Of a stretch of DNA of 64,000 bases, positions 24,951 through 33,910 are shown one piece after another. A model generated the notes under the pieces. That model saw only the letters and a list, made by a program, of their open reading frames with translations. It searched no databases and had not been told where the DNA came from. The stretch comes from Parasutterella muris (GTDB taxonomy: Bacteria > Pseudomonadota > Gammaproteobacteria > Burkholderiales > Burkholderiaceae_F). Position 1 is the first letter of the stretch; each line of letters begins with the position of its first letter. Location: NCBI RefSeq assembly GCF_009767915.1, contig NZ_WSRP01000015.1, positions 1 to 64,000 on the forward strand, in the 5' to 3' direction. The position numbers and the translations under genes were made by a program.

Positions 24951-25745
24951 CTACTTTCGAATTTTATATCCGATCTGCATTAGGTACGTCGCAAAGCCCG
25001 CGGATAAGATGCCGAAAAAACTGACGATAAAAAGACTGACCCAAGGATTAAAGTCGCTCTGCGAGAAAAATCCATATCGGAACCCGTCAATGATGTAGAA
25101 AAACGGATTGAATCTAGAAAGCGTCTGGAAAATCGGCGGCAGCTGGTGAATCGAGTAAAACACTCCGGAAAGAAATGTCAGCGGCAGAATCACAAAACTC
25201 TGGAACGCTCCGATCTGATCAAATTTGTCTGCCCATAATCCTGCGATCAGTCCGAGAGAACCCATCAGCATCGCGCCCATAAACGCAAAAATTAAAATCC
25301 ATAAAACATGCTGCATGGGAGGCGCTGACCAAAACACCGAAGCCAGCAGCACGCCGCCGCCCACGATCAGCCCTCGCACCACAGAAGCGCCGATCATCGC
25401 AAGAGAAAGCTCCCAGCCGGAAAAGGGCGGAAGCTGAATAAATATCAGACTTCCCATGATCTTCGACGACAGCATCGAAGAGGAACTGTTGCCGAATGCG
25501 TTCTGCAGGAGCGTCATCATGACGAGACCCGGAACTAAAAAGTGCAGATAATTGACGCCGTCAAAGGTCGGCATGCGGCCGGATAAGACCTGACCGAATA
25601 CCGTCAGATACAAAACGCCCATCAGTACCGGCGCAAAAATCGTCTGCAGCGCAATCTTCTTAAACCGCAGTATCTCCTTTTCCAGCAATGTCAGGAAAGA
25701 GGCGCCGGGACGATACGGCTGCGGTTCGATCTTGTATTGGGTCAT
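24951..25745 (-). CDS. ABC-2 type exporter permease
   Basis: A 264-residue inner-membrane protein with six hydrophobic segments. It resembles the YadH group: LLEKEILRFKKIALQTIFAPVLMGVLYLTVFG at the start and NPFFYIIDGFRYGFF near the end. It overlaps the ATPase gene by 4 nt (25742-25745), so the two form one transporter. Such pairs export small molecules, lipids or drugs. Because the operon trails a hutW-type gene by 100 bp, export of a haem breakdown product or haem detoxification is conceivable but unproven. Confidence 0.88.
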   Translation of the reverse strand: MTQYKIEPQPYRPGASFLTLLEKEILRFKKIALQTIFAPVLMGVLYLTVFGQVLSGRMPTFDGVNYLHFLVPGLVMMTLLQNAFGNSSSSMLSSKIMGSLIFIQLPPFSGWELSLAMIGASVVRGLIVGGGVLLASVFWSAPPMQHVLWILIFAFMGAMLMGSLGLIAGLWADKFDQIGAFQSFVILPLTFLSGVFYSIHQLPPIFQTLSRFNPFFYIIDGFRYGFFSQSDFNPWVSLFIVSFFGILSAGFATYLMQIGYKIRK

Positions 25746-26659
25746 TCGTCGGTAATCCTCAAAAATACTTCTTCTAAGTTCGCTTTTCCCAGCTCCAGAC
25801 CTTCGGGCTTGAGGTCGACAGCTTCCAGAGCCTCTAAAAGACGGCGAAGCTCTTCAGGTCCGCTATAGGACATGGAGTAAAACCCGTTAGGGAGCTTCTC
25901 GCAACGGAAGGGAAAATCTTTTGGCAGCGGTGCGGAAAGCGCGAATATCACACGATCTTTGGAATATTCTTTTAAAAGTACCTGTGTATCTTCAAGCGCT
26001 GCGACCTGCCCGTGATTAAGGAGCGCGACTCTTCGGCAAAGCCGCTCGGCTTCCTCCAGGTAATGCGTTGTCAAGATAATCGTGTGCCCCTTGCGGTTGA
26101 GATCTTCCATAAACTCCCAAAGACGGTGACGCAGCGCAATATCAACGCCCGCGGTCGGTTCATCAAGAACAATAAGAGGAGGGCGGTGCACCAGCGCCTG
26201 AGCGATCAGCACGCGACGCTTCATGCCGCCCGAAAGCCGCATCACGCTGTCTTTCTTTTTATCCGAAAGATCGAGAACCTCTAAAAGTTCATCAATCCAT
26301 TTGTTGTTGTCCCTCAGACCAAAGTAGCCGCTCTGCAGCCGCAGCGTCTCATAAACAGACAGGAAGGGATCAAAAGTGATCTCCTGAGGAACAATACCGA
26401 CGCACATTTTAAAGTTTCGCCAGTCCCGATTAATGTCATTGCCAAGAATGGATATTTCTCCGCAATCCGGGTTAACCGTCTTGGCTAATACGCCGATAAG
26501 CGTGCTCTTGCCGGCTCCGTTCGGGCCGAGCAGACCAAAGAAATCTCCTTGTTCGATGGAAAAGGAAATATCGGTCAGAGCTTTTTTCTCACGGCCGCCC
26601 TGATGAAAGGATTTTGAAAGGCCCTTGATACAGAGAGCCGCCGGGTTGCTGGTTGCCAA
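25742..26659 (-). CDS. ABC exporter ATP-binding protein
   Basis: 305 residues in the CcmA/YadG group. Walker [11 protein letters not shown] (about residues 43-52), signature RLSGGMKRR, Walker [13 protein letters not shown] and an H-loop TTHYLEE are all intact. A C-terminal extension (about 80 residues) ends [16 protein letters not shown], as in drug/lipid exporters. It starts at TTG 26659 with GGAGG 7 bp upstream; no better ATG is in frame. It powers the permease encoded next. Confidence 0.9.
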   Translation of the reverse strand: MATSNPAALCIKGLSKSFHQGGREKKALTDISFSIEQGDFFGLLGPNGAGKSTLIGVLAKTVNPDCGEISILGNDINRDWRNFKMCVGIVPQEITFDPFLSVYETLRLQSGYFGLRDNNKWIDELLEVLDLSDKKKDSVMRLSGGMKRRVLIAQALVHRPPLIVLDEPTAGVDIALRHRLWEFMEDLNRKGHTIILTTHYLEEAERLCRRVALLNHGQVAALEDTQVLLKEYSKDRVIFALSAPLPKDFPFRCEKLPNGFYSMSYSGPEELRRLLEALEAVDLKPEGLELGKANLEEVFLRITDE

Positions 26660-26758
26660 ATTAAACCTCCGCGTCGTTCAGCTAAAAGGTTGAAGAGAGT
26701 GGGACAGAAGCGGGAAGAAGCTCTGCATCCGTCCCAAGCGTTTCAATTAAAGAAGATG

Positions 26759-28222
26759 CTATTTCCTCAGAACGCCGTCAAGCCACGCCTGACCCTGATT
26801 GGGCGAATACACACTCTGCTCAATCAGATCTTCCGTACGCACAGATCCTTTAGAGAGCACTCCTGTCAGCGCTTCCGTGAGAAGCTGCGCCATCGTGACG
26901 TACCAGAACTGACCCGCGACAGTCGGAATAAAGAGATCGTCTTTCTTCTCTAAAAGTCCGGCTCTAATCCATTGATCGGTAACGGGTTTCAGAGGTTTTT
27001 CGATTTCGGCTCCGAACGCTTCTCCGATCGCTTTGAGAGAGAACGGACCGGATTCAACGCTCGAAGCCAGTGTGCGGAGCAGATACCAATTTTCCTGCGG
27101 TTTCATCATCACAAAGACCGGTTTCTGATCTTTCTCAATCATTTCGTTCCACTTGGAAAGTTTGCGTTCCTGCATCCAGCTGTGTCCGCTGAGTTTTCCG
27201 CCCGCGCCACACCCAAACGGCAGACAGTCCATAGAGCCTTTCGCTAACGAGTTGTAGATATTGCGCTCTCTCCGGGTTCTTGCCCAATGCGTGTTGGTAA
27301 GGCGGCGCCAATCGCTGTGCGAGGAAAACACTTCCACGCTGCGCGCAAACATATCGGCGGCTTCCGCAAGCGTTGCAGCGGGCTCCAGCAGCCCCGCCTG
27401 AATTCTCTTATTCAGGGGAGACTTTTCAAACACATTGAGCTGATAGCAGTCGACGCCGTCGATTGGAAGTTCAGAAGCGATCTTCAGATCGTTCTCCCAA
27501 GCAGTGCCTTTTTGTCCGGGGAACCCAAAGAGCAGGTCGATGACGACCGCGGCCTGCTTATTCGCGGCAATTTCTTCGAGTCTGCGGATGACGCGTTCCG
27601 GCGTATCGATGCGCTGCATTTCTTTGCGAATCTTCGCGTCAAAGCTCTGCACGCCGAGAGAAAACCGGGTGACGCCTCCCTCGAGCGACGCTTCGAGCAT
27701 TTCGTCCGTCATGTTATGGACTCGTCCTTCGACAGTAATTTCGCAGTCATCGGAGAGGGGAAGATATTTTTTTGCAGCGATGAGCAGCTCTTTTAATTGT
27801 TGGGGAGGAAGAGCGGTCGGAGTTCCGCCGCCAAAATATAAGGCTTTGATCGGCGCGGAGTCCTGAGCGGGGCGCCCGCTCCAAAGTGCGAATTCGCGAA
27901 TGAGGTTGCGGCAGTAGCGCTCTGATTCTTCCGCGGTCCAGGGATTCTGATAGAACATGCAGAATAAGCAGCGGCTTTCGCAGAAAGGAATATGCACGTA
28001 GGCAAGTGCTTCTTTTCTGCGGGGCTCATGCGACTTCTTCTCCAGATAGTTTCGAGCAGTGCTCCAAAGCATCGGAATACCGAAAGGTCCTGAGTGGACA
28101 GTAGCCTTTGCCGGGAATGCGTGGTGCAGCGCGTCCTCTTCATTGGCAAAGTACGCATCCATATTTTTCTGCTTCATCAGAAGTTTTTTAAATAACTGAA
28201 CTCCGGTTTCAAACGAGGACAT
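26759..28222 (-). CDS. hutW: radical-SAM anaerobic haem-degradation enzyme, paralogue 1
   Basis: 487 residues. Radical-SAM cluster motif CESRCLFC (C81, C85, C88), GGGTPTAL, SLGVQSFD and a HemN-like C-terminal half identify a HutW/ChuW-type enzyme. These open the haem ring without oxygen, giving anaerobilin and free iron. GGAG 7 bp before ATG 28222 supports this start. It carries a longer C-terminus than the paralogue at 29017. It reads away from the shared 800-bp control region and may be co-transcribed with the ABC exporter. Two copies in one locus is unusual; they may act on different tetrapyrroles or form a pair. Confidence 0.88.
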   Translation of the reverse strand: MSSFETGVQLFKKLLMKQKNMDAYFANEEDALHHAFPAKATVHSGPFGIPMLWSTARNYLEKKSHEPRRKEALAYVHIPFCESRCLFCMFYQNPWTAEESERYCRNLIREFALWSGRPAQDSAPIKALYFGGGTPTALPPQQLKELLIAAKKYLPLSDDCEITVEGRVHNMTDEMLEASLEGGVTRFSLGVQSFDAKIRKEMQRIDTPERVIRRLEEIAANKQAAVVIDLLFGFPGQKGTAWENDLKIASELPIDGVDCYQLNVFEKSPLNKRIQAGLLEPAATLAEAADMFARSVEVFSSHSDWRRLTNTHWARTRRERNIYNSLAKGSMDCLPFGCGAGGKLSGHSWMQERKLSKWNEMIEKDQKPVFVMMKPQENWYLLRTLASSVESGPFSLKAIGEAFGAEIEKPLKPVTDQWIRAGLLEKKDDLFIPTVAGQFWYVTMAQLLTEALTGVLSKGSVRTEDLIEQSVYSPNQGQAWLDGVLRK

Positions 28223-28531
28223 CGAGCACTCCTGTTAAAGAAGCCATAAGCCGTCTGATACGGCGGTAATGACCGTTGTTTAATGCTCAGGGACCTTTAT
28301 CAAGGTCCCCAAAAAAAATTTGCATTCGGCAAAGGCGTTTTCCCTCGTAATCTCAGTGAGAGTCTCGGGCCGTACGCGGATTGCCTGACAATTTAGAAAT
28401 TCATTCTAACGAACAAAAATCGATGCAATCGTGTATGAACTTAGGGCGGAAATAGAGCGCTATTTAGTAAAAAAATTGATAAAACAGGAGGTTATAAGAC
28501 ATACGGTTCAATATCTTAGGGAATACGATAA

Positions 28532-28546
28532 TGAGAATTAATCTCA
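28532..28546 (+). promoter_or_regulatory. possible Fur box (leftward hutW side)
   Basis: TGAGAATTAATCTCA fits the 7-1-7 Fur pattern TGATAATnATTATCA at 11 of 14 positions and is flanked by AT-rich sequence. It lies about 310 bp upstream of the leftward hutW start, so its role is uncertain. Confidence 0.45.
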
Positions 28547-28969
28547 ATGATGTAAATAAGTTAAACAGAAAGGCAGAAAATTGTACGTTTTTAATCACTT
28601 TTTCTAAGAATTCCCTAAGCTTGAATCTTTTTAGACGCTGCAAAGGATGGTCTTAGGGCTTTTGCTGAGAACAGGATCAAAATAAAATTATCACGTATAT
28701 ACAATTAGATAAATAAATTTTGTTTTATCCTGAAATGATCCGTTTCTTGGAATAACAGATGTGAAGAAAGAACGTTTGATCACCGGAACAATCGCTTTAG
28801 TTTAAGTTTTATTGGATAAATGTTTCATATTTATCCTTAAAATGTTAATAAAAGTTATATCAAATAATCAAATAGATAAATAGATGATTCGCAAATGCGC
28901 CTGAGGCGGATCAGGGTTTTTGCTAATGAGAATAAGAAGCATTCAAGTAAATTTTTAGAATATGATTTG

Positions 28970-28988
28970 ATAAATGATAATCATTATC
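28970..28988 (+). promoter_or_regulatory. Fur box of the haem operon
   Basis: ataaatgataatcattatc matches the 19-bp Fur consensus at 16 positions and contains the full core ATGATAATCATTATC. It sits 28-46 bp upstream of the ATG of the rightward hutW, where bound Fur would cover the promoter. Iron-replete repression of the whole operon to tonB is the expected result. Confidence 0.88.
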
Positions 28989-29016
28989 GATTGAATATTT
29001 AAGTTTTTGATAAGTT

Positions 29017-30411
29017 ATGAATGCGAAAGAAGAGACGCCTCAGGTGAAACAGAAAACCGTCATCGATTTTCGTAAACCTTTCAACGCGCCGCAGGAACAG
29101 CCTTGGCTGGCCCGCGTTACCGACAACCCGATAACGGATGCTTTCCCGGAATCTATCGATATCCATCCCGGACTCGACGCTTCACCGGTTTTACCGACGG
29201 AACTTCCTTCCGTTCTCAACAGACTGACCGAGCAGCCGAGAAAACGCAGAACCGTTGCATATATCAATGTGCCTTACTGCGAAACACGCTGCCTGTACTG
29301 CCTTTTCTATATCAAGCCTTACCGCACGAAAGAGGAAAGCGCGGCATACGCGGACACCTTAATTAAAGAGATGCAGCTCTGGGCGGATAAACCCGTTCAG
29401 AATAAAGAACCGGTGCACGCCGTCTACTTCGGAGGCGGTACGCCGACCGCGCTCGAAGCATCTGATATTCGACGCGTGCTTGAAGCCGTCAGAAAGTACC
29501 TGCCGCTCGCAAACGATTGCGAAATCACCTACGAAGGCAGATTGTCCGGATTCGGTGACGACAAGATGGAAGCTGCGATCGAAGGCGGAGCAAACCGCTT
29601 CTCGCTCGGCGTGCAGACGTTTGATACCAAAGTGCGTCAGGCGGTCGGTCGCCGCTCTTCTAAAGAAGAACTCATCCAAAGACTCACACGCCTGATGAGC
29701 TATAGCCAGGCCGCTGTCGTGATCGACCTGATATACGGCTTCCCGTATCAAACATTGGAAACCTGGCTTGAAGATCTTCAGATTTCTAAAGATCTGGGTC
29801 TGGATGGAGTTGACTGCTATCAGCTCCGAGTCTTTGAGCGTTCTCCTCTCCACAAATACATCGCCAACGGCAAACTGCCCGCAGGTCCGGATCACGCGAT
29901 GCGCGCGCGTATGTTCCGTGAGGCGGTCTTTCAGATGCGTGAAGCCGGATGGAGCCGCCTTTCAATCAGTCACTGGGCATCCAATACACGCGAAAGAAAT
30001 TTCTATAACTATTACGCTAAAACCCGTACCGACTGTCTCGCTTATGGTCCCGGGGCGGGCGGAGTGATCGACGGATTCAGTTACATGCAGCATCGCGCGC
30101 CTGATGCATGGATAAAGAGCGTCGAAGAGGGCGTAAAGCCGATCGCGATGATGATGCGGCCCTCCAAAAACTGGGAACTGGGTCGAGCGGTTGCCGAGCA
30201 GATGGAGCTGAATTACTTCAACCCCTCTGCGCTTGCAAAAGAATTCTCCCCGCAGCTTAGCAAAGCTTTCGAACCGATCACAGAAAATTGGACGGAAGCC
30301 GGACTGCTGCTGCCGTTTTCTGAAAGATACGAACTGACCGTGGCCGGCCAGTTCTGGCAGGGACGGATGACGCAGCACATTCTCAACCATATCAAAAATA
30401 CCAACTTATGA
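29017..30411 (+). CDS. hutW: radical-SAM anaerobic haem-degradation enzyme, paralogue 2
   Basis: 464 residues. CETRCLYC (C88, C92, C95) binds the [4Fe-4S] cluster; GGGTPTAL, SLGVQTFD and IDLIYGFPYQT follow in the same order as in paralogue 1 (26759-28222). Overall similarity along the length, but with a different N-terminus, marks old divergence. It opens the haem uptake operon: its stop overlaps the receptor start by 4 nt. Expected reaction: SAM-dependent opening of haem to a linear tetrapyrrole with iron release, using electrons from a flavodoxin, which this operon also encodes. Confidence 0.88.
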   Translation: MNAKEETPQVKQKTVIDFRKPFNAPQEQPWLARVTDNPITDAFPESIDIHPGLDASPVLPTELPSVLNRLTEQPRKRRTVAYINVPYCETRCLYCLFYIKPYRTKEESAAYADTLIKEMQLWADKPVQNKEPVHAVYFGGGTPTALEASDIRRVLEAVRKYLPLANDCEITYEGRLSGFGDDKMEAAIEGGANRFSLGVQTFDTKVRQAVGRRSSKEELIQRLTRLMSYSQAAVVIDLIYGFPYQTLETWLEDLQISKDLGLDGVDCYQLRVFERSPLHKYIANGKLPAGPDHAMRARMFREAVFQMREAGWSRLSISHWASNTRERNFYNYYAKTRTDCLAYGPGAGGVIDGFSYMQHRAPDAWIKSVEEGVKPIAMMMRPSKNWELGRAVAEQMELNYFNPSALAKEFSPQLSKAFEPITENWTEAGLLLPFSERYELTVAGQFWQGRMTQHILNHIKNTNL

Positions 30412-32546
30412 CCTCTAAAATCCAAACTATTAAATATTCAGCGGCAGCAGCGGCGCTGATTGCAGCATTTTCCTCGCAGGCCCAGGAAGTTCAGAAAGCG
30501 GCCGAAGTGACCGTAACCGCCGGACGCATAGAGCAGCAGCTCCTAGATGTGCCGATGAGCGTATCGGTGCTCACGCAGGAAGAAATTCGCAATTCTTCTG
30601 CGAGAAATATCGGGGAGCTCCTTTCCGATGTTCCCGGTGTTGAAGTAACCGGCGACGGCTCTCAGGGTTTAAAGCGCGTTCAGATCCGAGGTGAAGACGC
30701 GTTTCGAAGCCTAATCCTTATTGACGGACAGCGTGTCTCGGAACATAAGTCGATGTCCGGCCCGGCGCTTTTAATTGATCCTTCATCGGTTGAACGCATC
30801 GAAGTCATCAAGGGGCCGGCCTCCGTGCTCTATGGCTCAGATGCTATTGGCGGGGTGATTAATATCATCACAAAGAAGGGAGGTAAAAAGCCCTTTGAAG
30901 CAGAAGCTTCTGTCGGCTGGAATGGCGCAGGCCATGGCTGGGAAGAGTCAATTTCTCTCGGCGGAGACTATAAAGGTCTTAAGTACCGACTGAATGCCGG
31001 CTATCAGAGCCACGGCGATATCAAGACGCCGCTTGGATACCAGAACGGAACGGATTTTCGGCAGAAAAACTTAGGTGCTTTCCTGAGCTACGACTTTAAT
31101 GAGCATTTTACTGTCGGCATGAGTGCTGATACCTTTGACTCCGATATTAATTCTTCCAGCTGGGACTATGAGCAGGATCCGGATAATGAATTCTTCGTCC
31201 GTATTCCTAAGTGGAAACGCGATAAAGTCGCGCTCTTTGCCGAAGGCAAAGATCTGACAAGCTATCTCACCCGAGTTCGCTGGGACGGCTTCTGGCAGAA
31301 CAACCATAAGCAAATGCGAAATTACGTCGGAGCCTCGGTTAGAACACCGATGTACAACATGAATGTGGTGACCGATTCCGTCGCAAATAACAAGATTCGT
31401 ACGCTCGGAACAAGTCTGCAGGCGGATTGGCAGCTCGGCGATAACAATACGCTTATCACCGGCTACGAATTTACTCAGGACACGTTAAAGGCTTCAACGG
31501 ATGCCGCCTTCACCCAGAAAATGAAGATGGGTCCCATGACAATGCTGGACACAGACTACGTCACCAACCGTTATGTAGAAGGCAAGGAAATTACTAACGC
31601 CGTGTTCGCCGCCATGGAAACCGAGTTACCCATGGATTTCACAATGAACTACGGTGTGCGCTACACATTCGTGAATTCTAAACTGACCAATGCAAGCGCT
31701 CTGCGCAACGGACACAGAACGACACCCGCGGGAACAACTAATTACGTGAATACCCCCGTGGATGATGCGGGCTCGGTCGGCAGCAACAATGAAAGCCGCC
31801 CGGTCTTCAATTTAGGCTTTATCTGGAAAGGAATTGAAGATACGTCGATTCGCGCTCAGTGGTCTCAGGGCTTCCGTGTCCCGAATCTGCAGGAGAAATT
31901 CCTGATTAACAGTATGGGCGGCGGAACGGTCTACGGCAACCCCAATCTGAAGCCGGAGAAATCCAACAATTTCGAAATCGGTGCACGCTACAGCGGCACT
32001 TATGTCGATGCCGACTTCTCAGTTTTCTATAACCTTGCGGACGACTACATCTCGACAGAAATCCTCAGCGGCTCAGGCTCTGACGTCTATCGCTATGTGA
32101 ATGCTGATAAGGCAAAAACATTCGGTACGGAACTTTCTCTGAACTTCAAGGTTAACGAGTACATCAATCCGTATGCGTTCTTCTCTGTGATCAGAAGAAA
32201 AACAGAGTGGGCAAACGGCGTTTCTACTTATGATTCGGGAACACCTGCCTTTACTGCGCGCTACGGCTTGCGGACCGATGTTCCGCTCTTTAACGGCCGC
32301 TGGACTACAGACACTTATCTGAGAAGTTCGACCGCCAAGAAAACTTACTCGGTTTCGAGCGATGAGACAACGCGTATCGCAGGCTACACCACGTTTAACT
32401 TCGCGACCGCCTATCACTTCGGACCGAAGAAAGCCTACAGCGCTAACTTTGAAGTGCTGAACATTACTAATCAGCTCTACGGCTATGAGACTTCTATTTA
32501 TGAGCCCGGACGCCGTGTGAACTTCAAACTCAGCGCTAAGTACTAA
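30408..32546 (+). CDS. TonB-dependent haem receptor
   Basis: A 712-residue outer-membrane barrel with plug. A signal-peptide-like N-terminus (AAAALIAAFSSQAQ) is followed by a TonB-box-like EVTVTAGR. The plug has PGVEVTGDG, RVQIRGED and VERIEVIKGPASVLYGSDAIGGVINI. The barrel contains FRVPNLQEKF and GNPNLKPE, resembling the FRAP/NPNL boxes of haem receptors, though no His lies between them. It ends in an aromatic-rich beta strand (VNFKLSAKY). Operon position between hutW and the ECF genes supports haem as cargo. NPNLKPE alone is common in other receptors. Confidence 0.88.
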   Translation: MTSKIQTIKYSAAAAALIAAFSSQAQEVQKAAEVTVTAGRIEQQLLDVPMSVSVLTQEEIRNSSARNIGELLSDVPGVEVTGDGSQGLKRVQIRGEDAFRSLILIDGQRVSEHKSMSGPALLIDPSSVERIEVIKGPASVLYGSDAIGGVINIITKKGGKKPFEAEASVGWNGAGHGWEESISLGGDYKGLKYRLNAGYQSHGDIKTPLGYQNGTDFRQKNLGAFLSYDFNEHFTVGMSADTFDSDINSSSWDYEQDPDNEFFVRIPKWKRDKVALFAEGKDLTSYLTRVRWDGFWQNNHKQMRNYVGASVRTPMYNMNVVTDSVANNKIRTLGTSLQADWQLGDNNTLITGYEFTQDTLKASTDAAFTQKMKMGPMTMLDTDYVTNRYVEGKEITNAVFAAMETELPMDFTMNYGVRYTFVNSKLTNASALRNGHRTTPAGTTNYVNTPVDDAGSVGSNNESRPVFNLGFIWKGIEDTSIRAQWSQGFRVPNLQEKFLINSMGGGTVYGNPNLKPEKSNNFEIGARYSGTYVDADFSVFYNLADDYISTEILSGSGSDVYRYVNADKAKTFGTELSLNFKVNEYINPYAFFSVIRRKTEWANGVSTYDSGTPAFTARYGLRTDVPLFNGRWTTDTYLRSSTAKKTYSVSSDETTRIAGYTTFNFATAYHFGPKKAYSANFEVLNITNQLYGYETSIYEPGRRVNFKLSAKY

Positions 32547-32574
32547 CCTGAACCGGATTCATCCTGTAACTGAC

Positions 32575-33159
32575 ATGACTGATGAAATGACGTTAAACGC
32601 CGCGGCAGTCGGCCGTAAAACAAGATTTTCCGACCGCTGGTCCGCTAAAGATCTGGTCGTTATCGGAATCTTTGCGGCTGCCGCCAAAATTTCTACTGTT
32701 TTAATCGCCATGGTGGGAGGAGGGATGAATCCTGTTTCGCTTCTGCTTAAAAACATGGTGTTCACGACACTCTTGGTCGTGATGCTCTTCAAAGTGAAAC
32801 AGAGCGGAACGTTGACGCTCTTTGTGATCGTGAGCACTCTCGTGAATTTCCTTCTTCTCGGAGGAAACATTACGCTTATCGTCCCGATGCTTTTTGCGGC
32901 GCTTCTCAGCGAACTCCTTATGGCCTCGGTACGTAAAGCAGGACTGCCGGGCAGTGTTTACTGGGGCGTCGGCTGCTTTGATCTGATCTGCAAATTCGGC
33001 TCTCTCGGCATTTCATACCTGATGATGCGCGAGTCGCCCTCGCTGATGGCTGTGGTGATCCCGATTGTGATCATCGGCTATGTCGGCTCACTGATCGGTC
33101 TTTGGACCGGCTATCGTTCAACTAAGGAATTAAGACATGCGGGCATCATTCGCTTCTAA
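32575..33159 (+). CDS. ECF transporter S component (substrate-binding)
   Basis: A 194-residue integral membrane protein with about five to six hydrophobic helices (DLVVIGIFAAAAKISTVLIAM, LFVIVSTLVNFLLLG, LTLIVPMLFAALLSELL). It looks like the MptD/Trep_Strep-type S components of energy-coupling-factor importers, whose ligand is set by this subunit. It overlaps the T-component gene by 23 bp. In this operon the ligand is most simply haem or a tetrapyrrole delivered by the upstream receptor. Vitamin- or metal-type ligands cannot be excluded from sequence. Confidence 0.78.
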   Translation: MTDEMTLNAAAVGRKTRFSDRWSAKDLVVIGIFAAAAKISTVLIAMVGGGMNPVSLLLKNMVFTTLLVVMLFKVKQSGTLTLFVIVSTLVNFLLLGGNITLIVPMLFAALLSELLMASVRKAGLPGSVYWGVGCFDLICKFGSLGISYLMMRESPSLMAVVIPIVIIGYVGSLIGLWTGYRSTKELRHAGIIRF

Positions 33160-33910
33160 CCCGACATCTCCGCTCAATCGGATAGACGTGCGCGTCAAAA
33201 TGCTGATCGCGGCCGCTGCCTCGATTATGACGGTGGCGATTTCTTCTGAAGTCGCTCAGTACCTGCTTTTTGCAAGTTCTTTTGTATATCTGCTGTTATT
33301 GAAACGCCCGAAGATTATCGCGGTGAGCTATTGCGTCTGTATTCTGATGATAGCGCTGTCCGTGGGTTTCGGGTATCTGATTTCCATTTGGTTTCCGGCA
33401 ATGGGCAAAAGCATGTCGCTTGCCTCCATGCTGGTTCCGTTTCTTCGCGGTTTTACCATGCTTAACGTGGTGCTTCCGCTTGCTTTTACCGGAAGACTCC
33501 AGACCATTCTCAGCGGACTGCAGAAACTGAGACTGCCGTTTGTGATTTATCTTCCCTCGGCAGTCATCATCCGGTTTATTCCGACGTTTATGAATGACAT
33601 CCGTCAGATTTGGGAGTCGCTTAAAATTCGCGGCTATAAGATCAATCCGTGGACGTGCACCATTCATCCGCTTCAAACCACGCGTCTCTTATTTACGCCG
33701 CTTCTTTTCCGCGCGCTTAAAACCAGCGATGAGCTCGGCATCGCCGCCGAGCTTAAAGGTTTAAATTCCGGCTCTTCCGCGGGAAGGGCGAACGCGGCTT
33801 CGTTCTCGCGGAATGATTACCTGATTATTCTTTTAATCGTCCTGATCTGCGCGGCTGCCGCGGTTCTTCAGTTCTATTTCCCTAACTCCGCGCCGGCGGC
33901 AATGAAGTAA
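33137..33910 (+). CDS. ECF transporter T component (CbiQ-like)
   Basis: A 257-residue transmembrane coupling protein. N-terminal NRIDVRVKMLIAAAASIM is the usual CbiQ-like opening. The coupling helices that contact the ATPases carry ESLKIRGYK and AAELKGL, the positions of the Ala-Arg-Gly motifs, with the second degenerate. It starts at ATG 33137 inside the S gene, with AAGGA 8 bp upstream, and its last base is shared with the ATPase start. This is one complete T subunit for the adjacent S and A components. Confidence 0.85.
   Translation: MRASFASNPTSPLNRIDVRVKMLIAAAASIMTVAISSEVAQYLLFASSFVYLLLLKRPKIIAVSYCVCILMIALSVGFGYLISIWFPAMGKSMSLASMLVPFLRGFTMLNVVLPLAFTGRLQTILSGLQKLRLPFVIYLPSAVIIRFIPTFMNDIRQIWESLKIRGYKINPWTCTIHPLQTTRLLFTPLLFRALKTSDELGIAAELKGLNSGSSAGRANAASFSRNDYLIILLIVLICAAAAVLQFYFPNSAPAAMK

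Larger units (their letters stand above)
28223..29016 (+). other. divergent control region between the two hutW genes
   Basis: 794 bp, very AT-rich from 28480 onward, with no supported coding region. It contains two Fur-like sites (28532-28546, 28970-28988) and a perfect 8-bp stem-loop GGGACCTT/AAGGTCCC at 28290-28309 in the leader of the leftward hutW. The length far exceeds a simple promoter, so a small RNA or further operators could be hidden here. Confidence 0.6.

Noticed and set aside
28290-28309. Perfect stem-loop GGGACCTT/AAGGTCCC as a terminator
   Set aside because: On the plus strand the following run is A, not T, and on the minus strand the T-run lies before the stem. It fits neither direction as an intrinsic terminator, so it is noted only as a leader hairpin.
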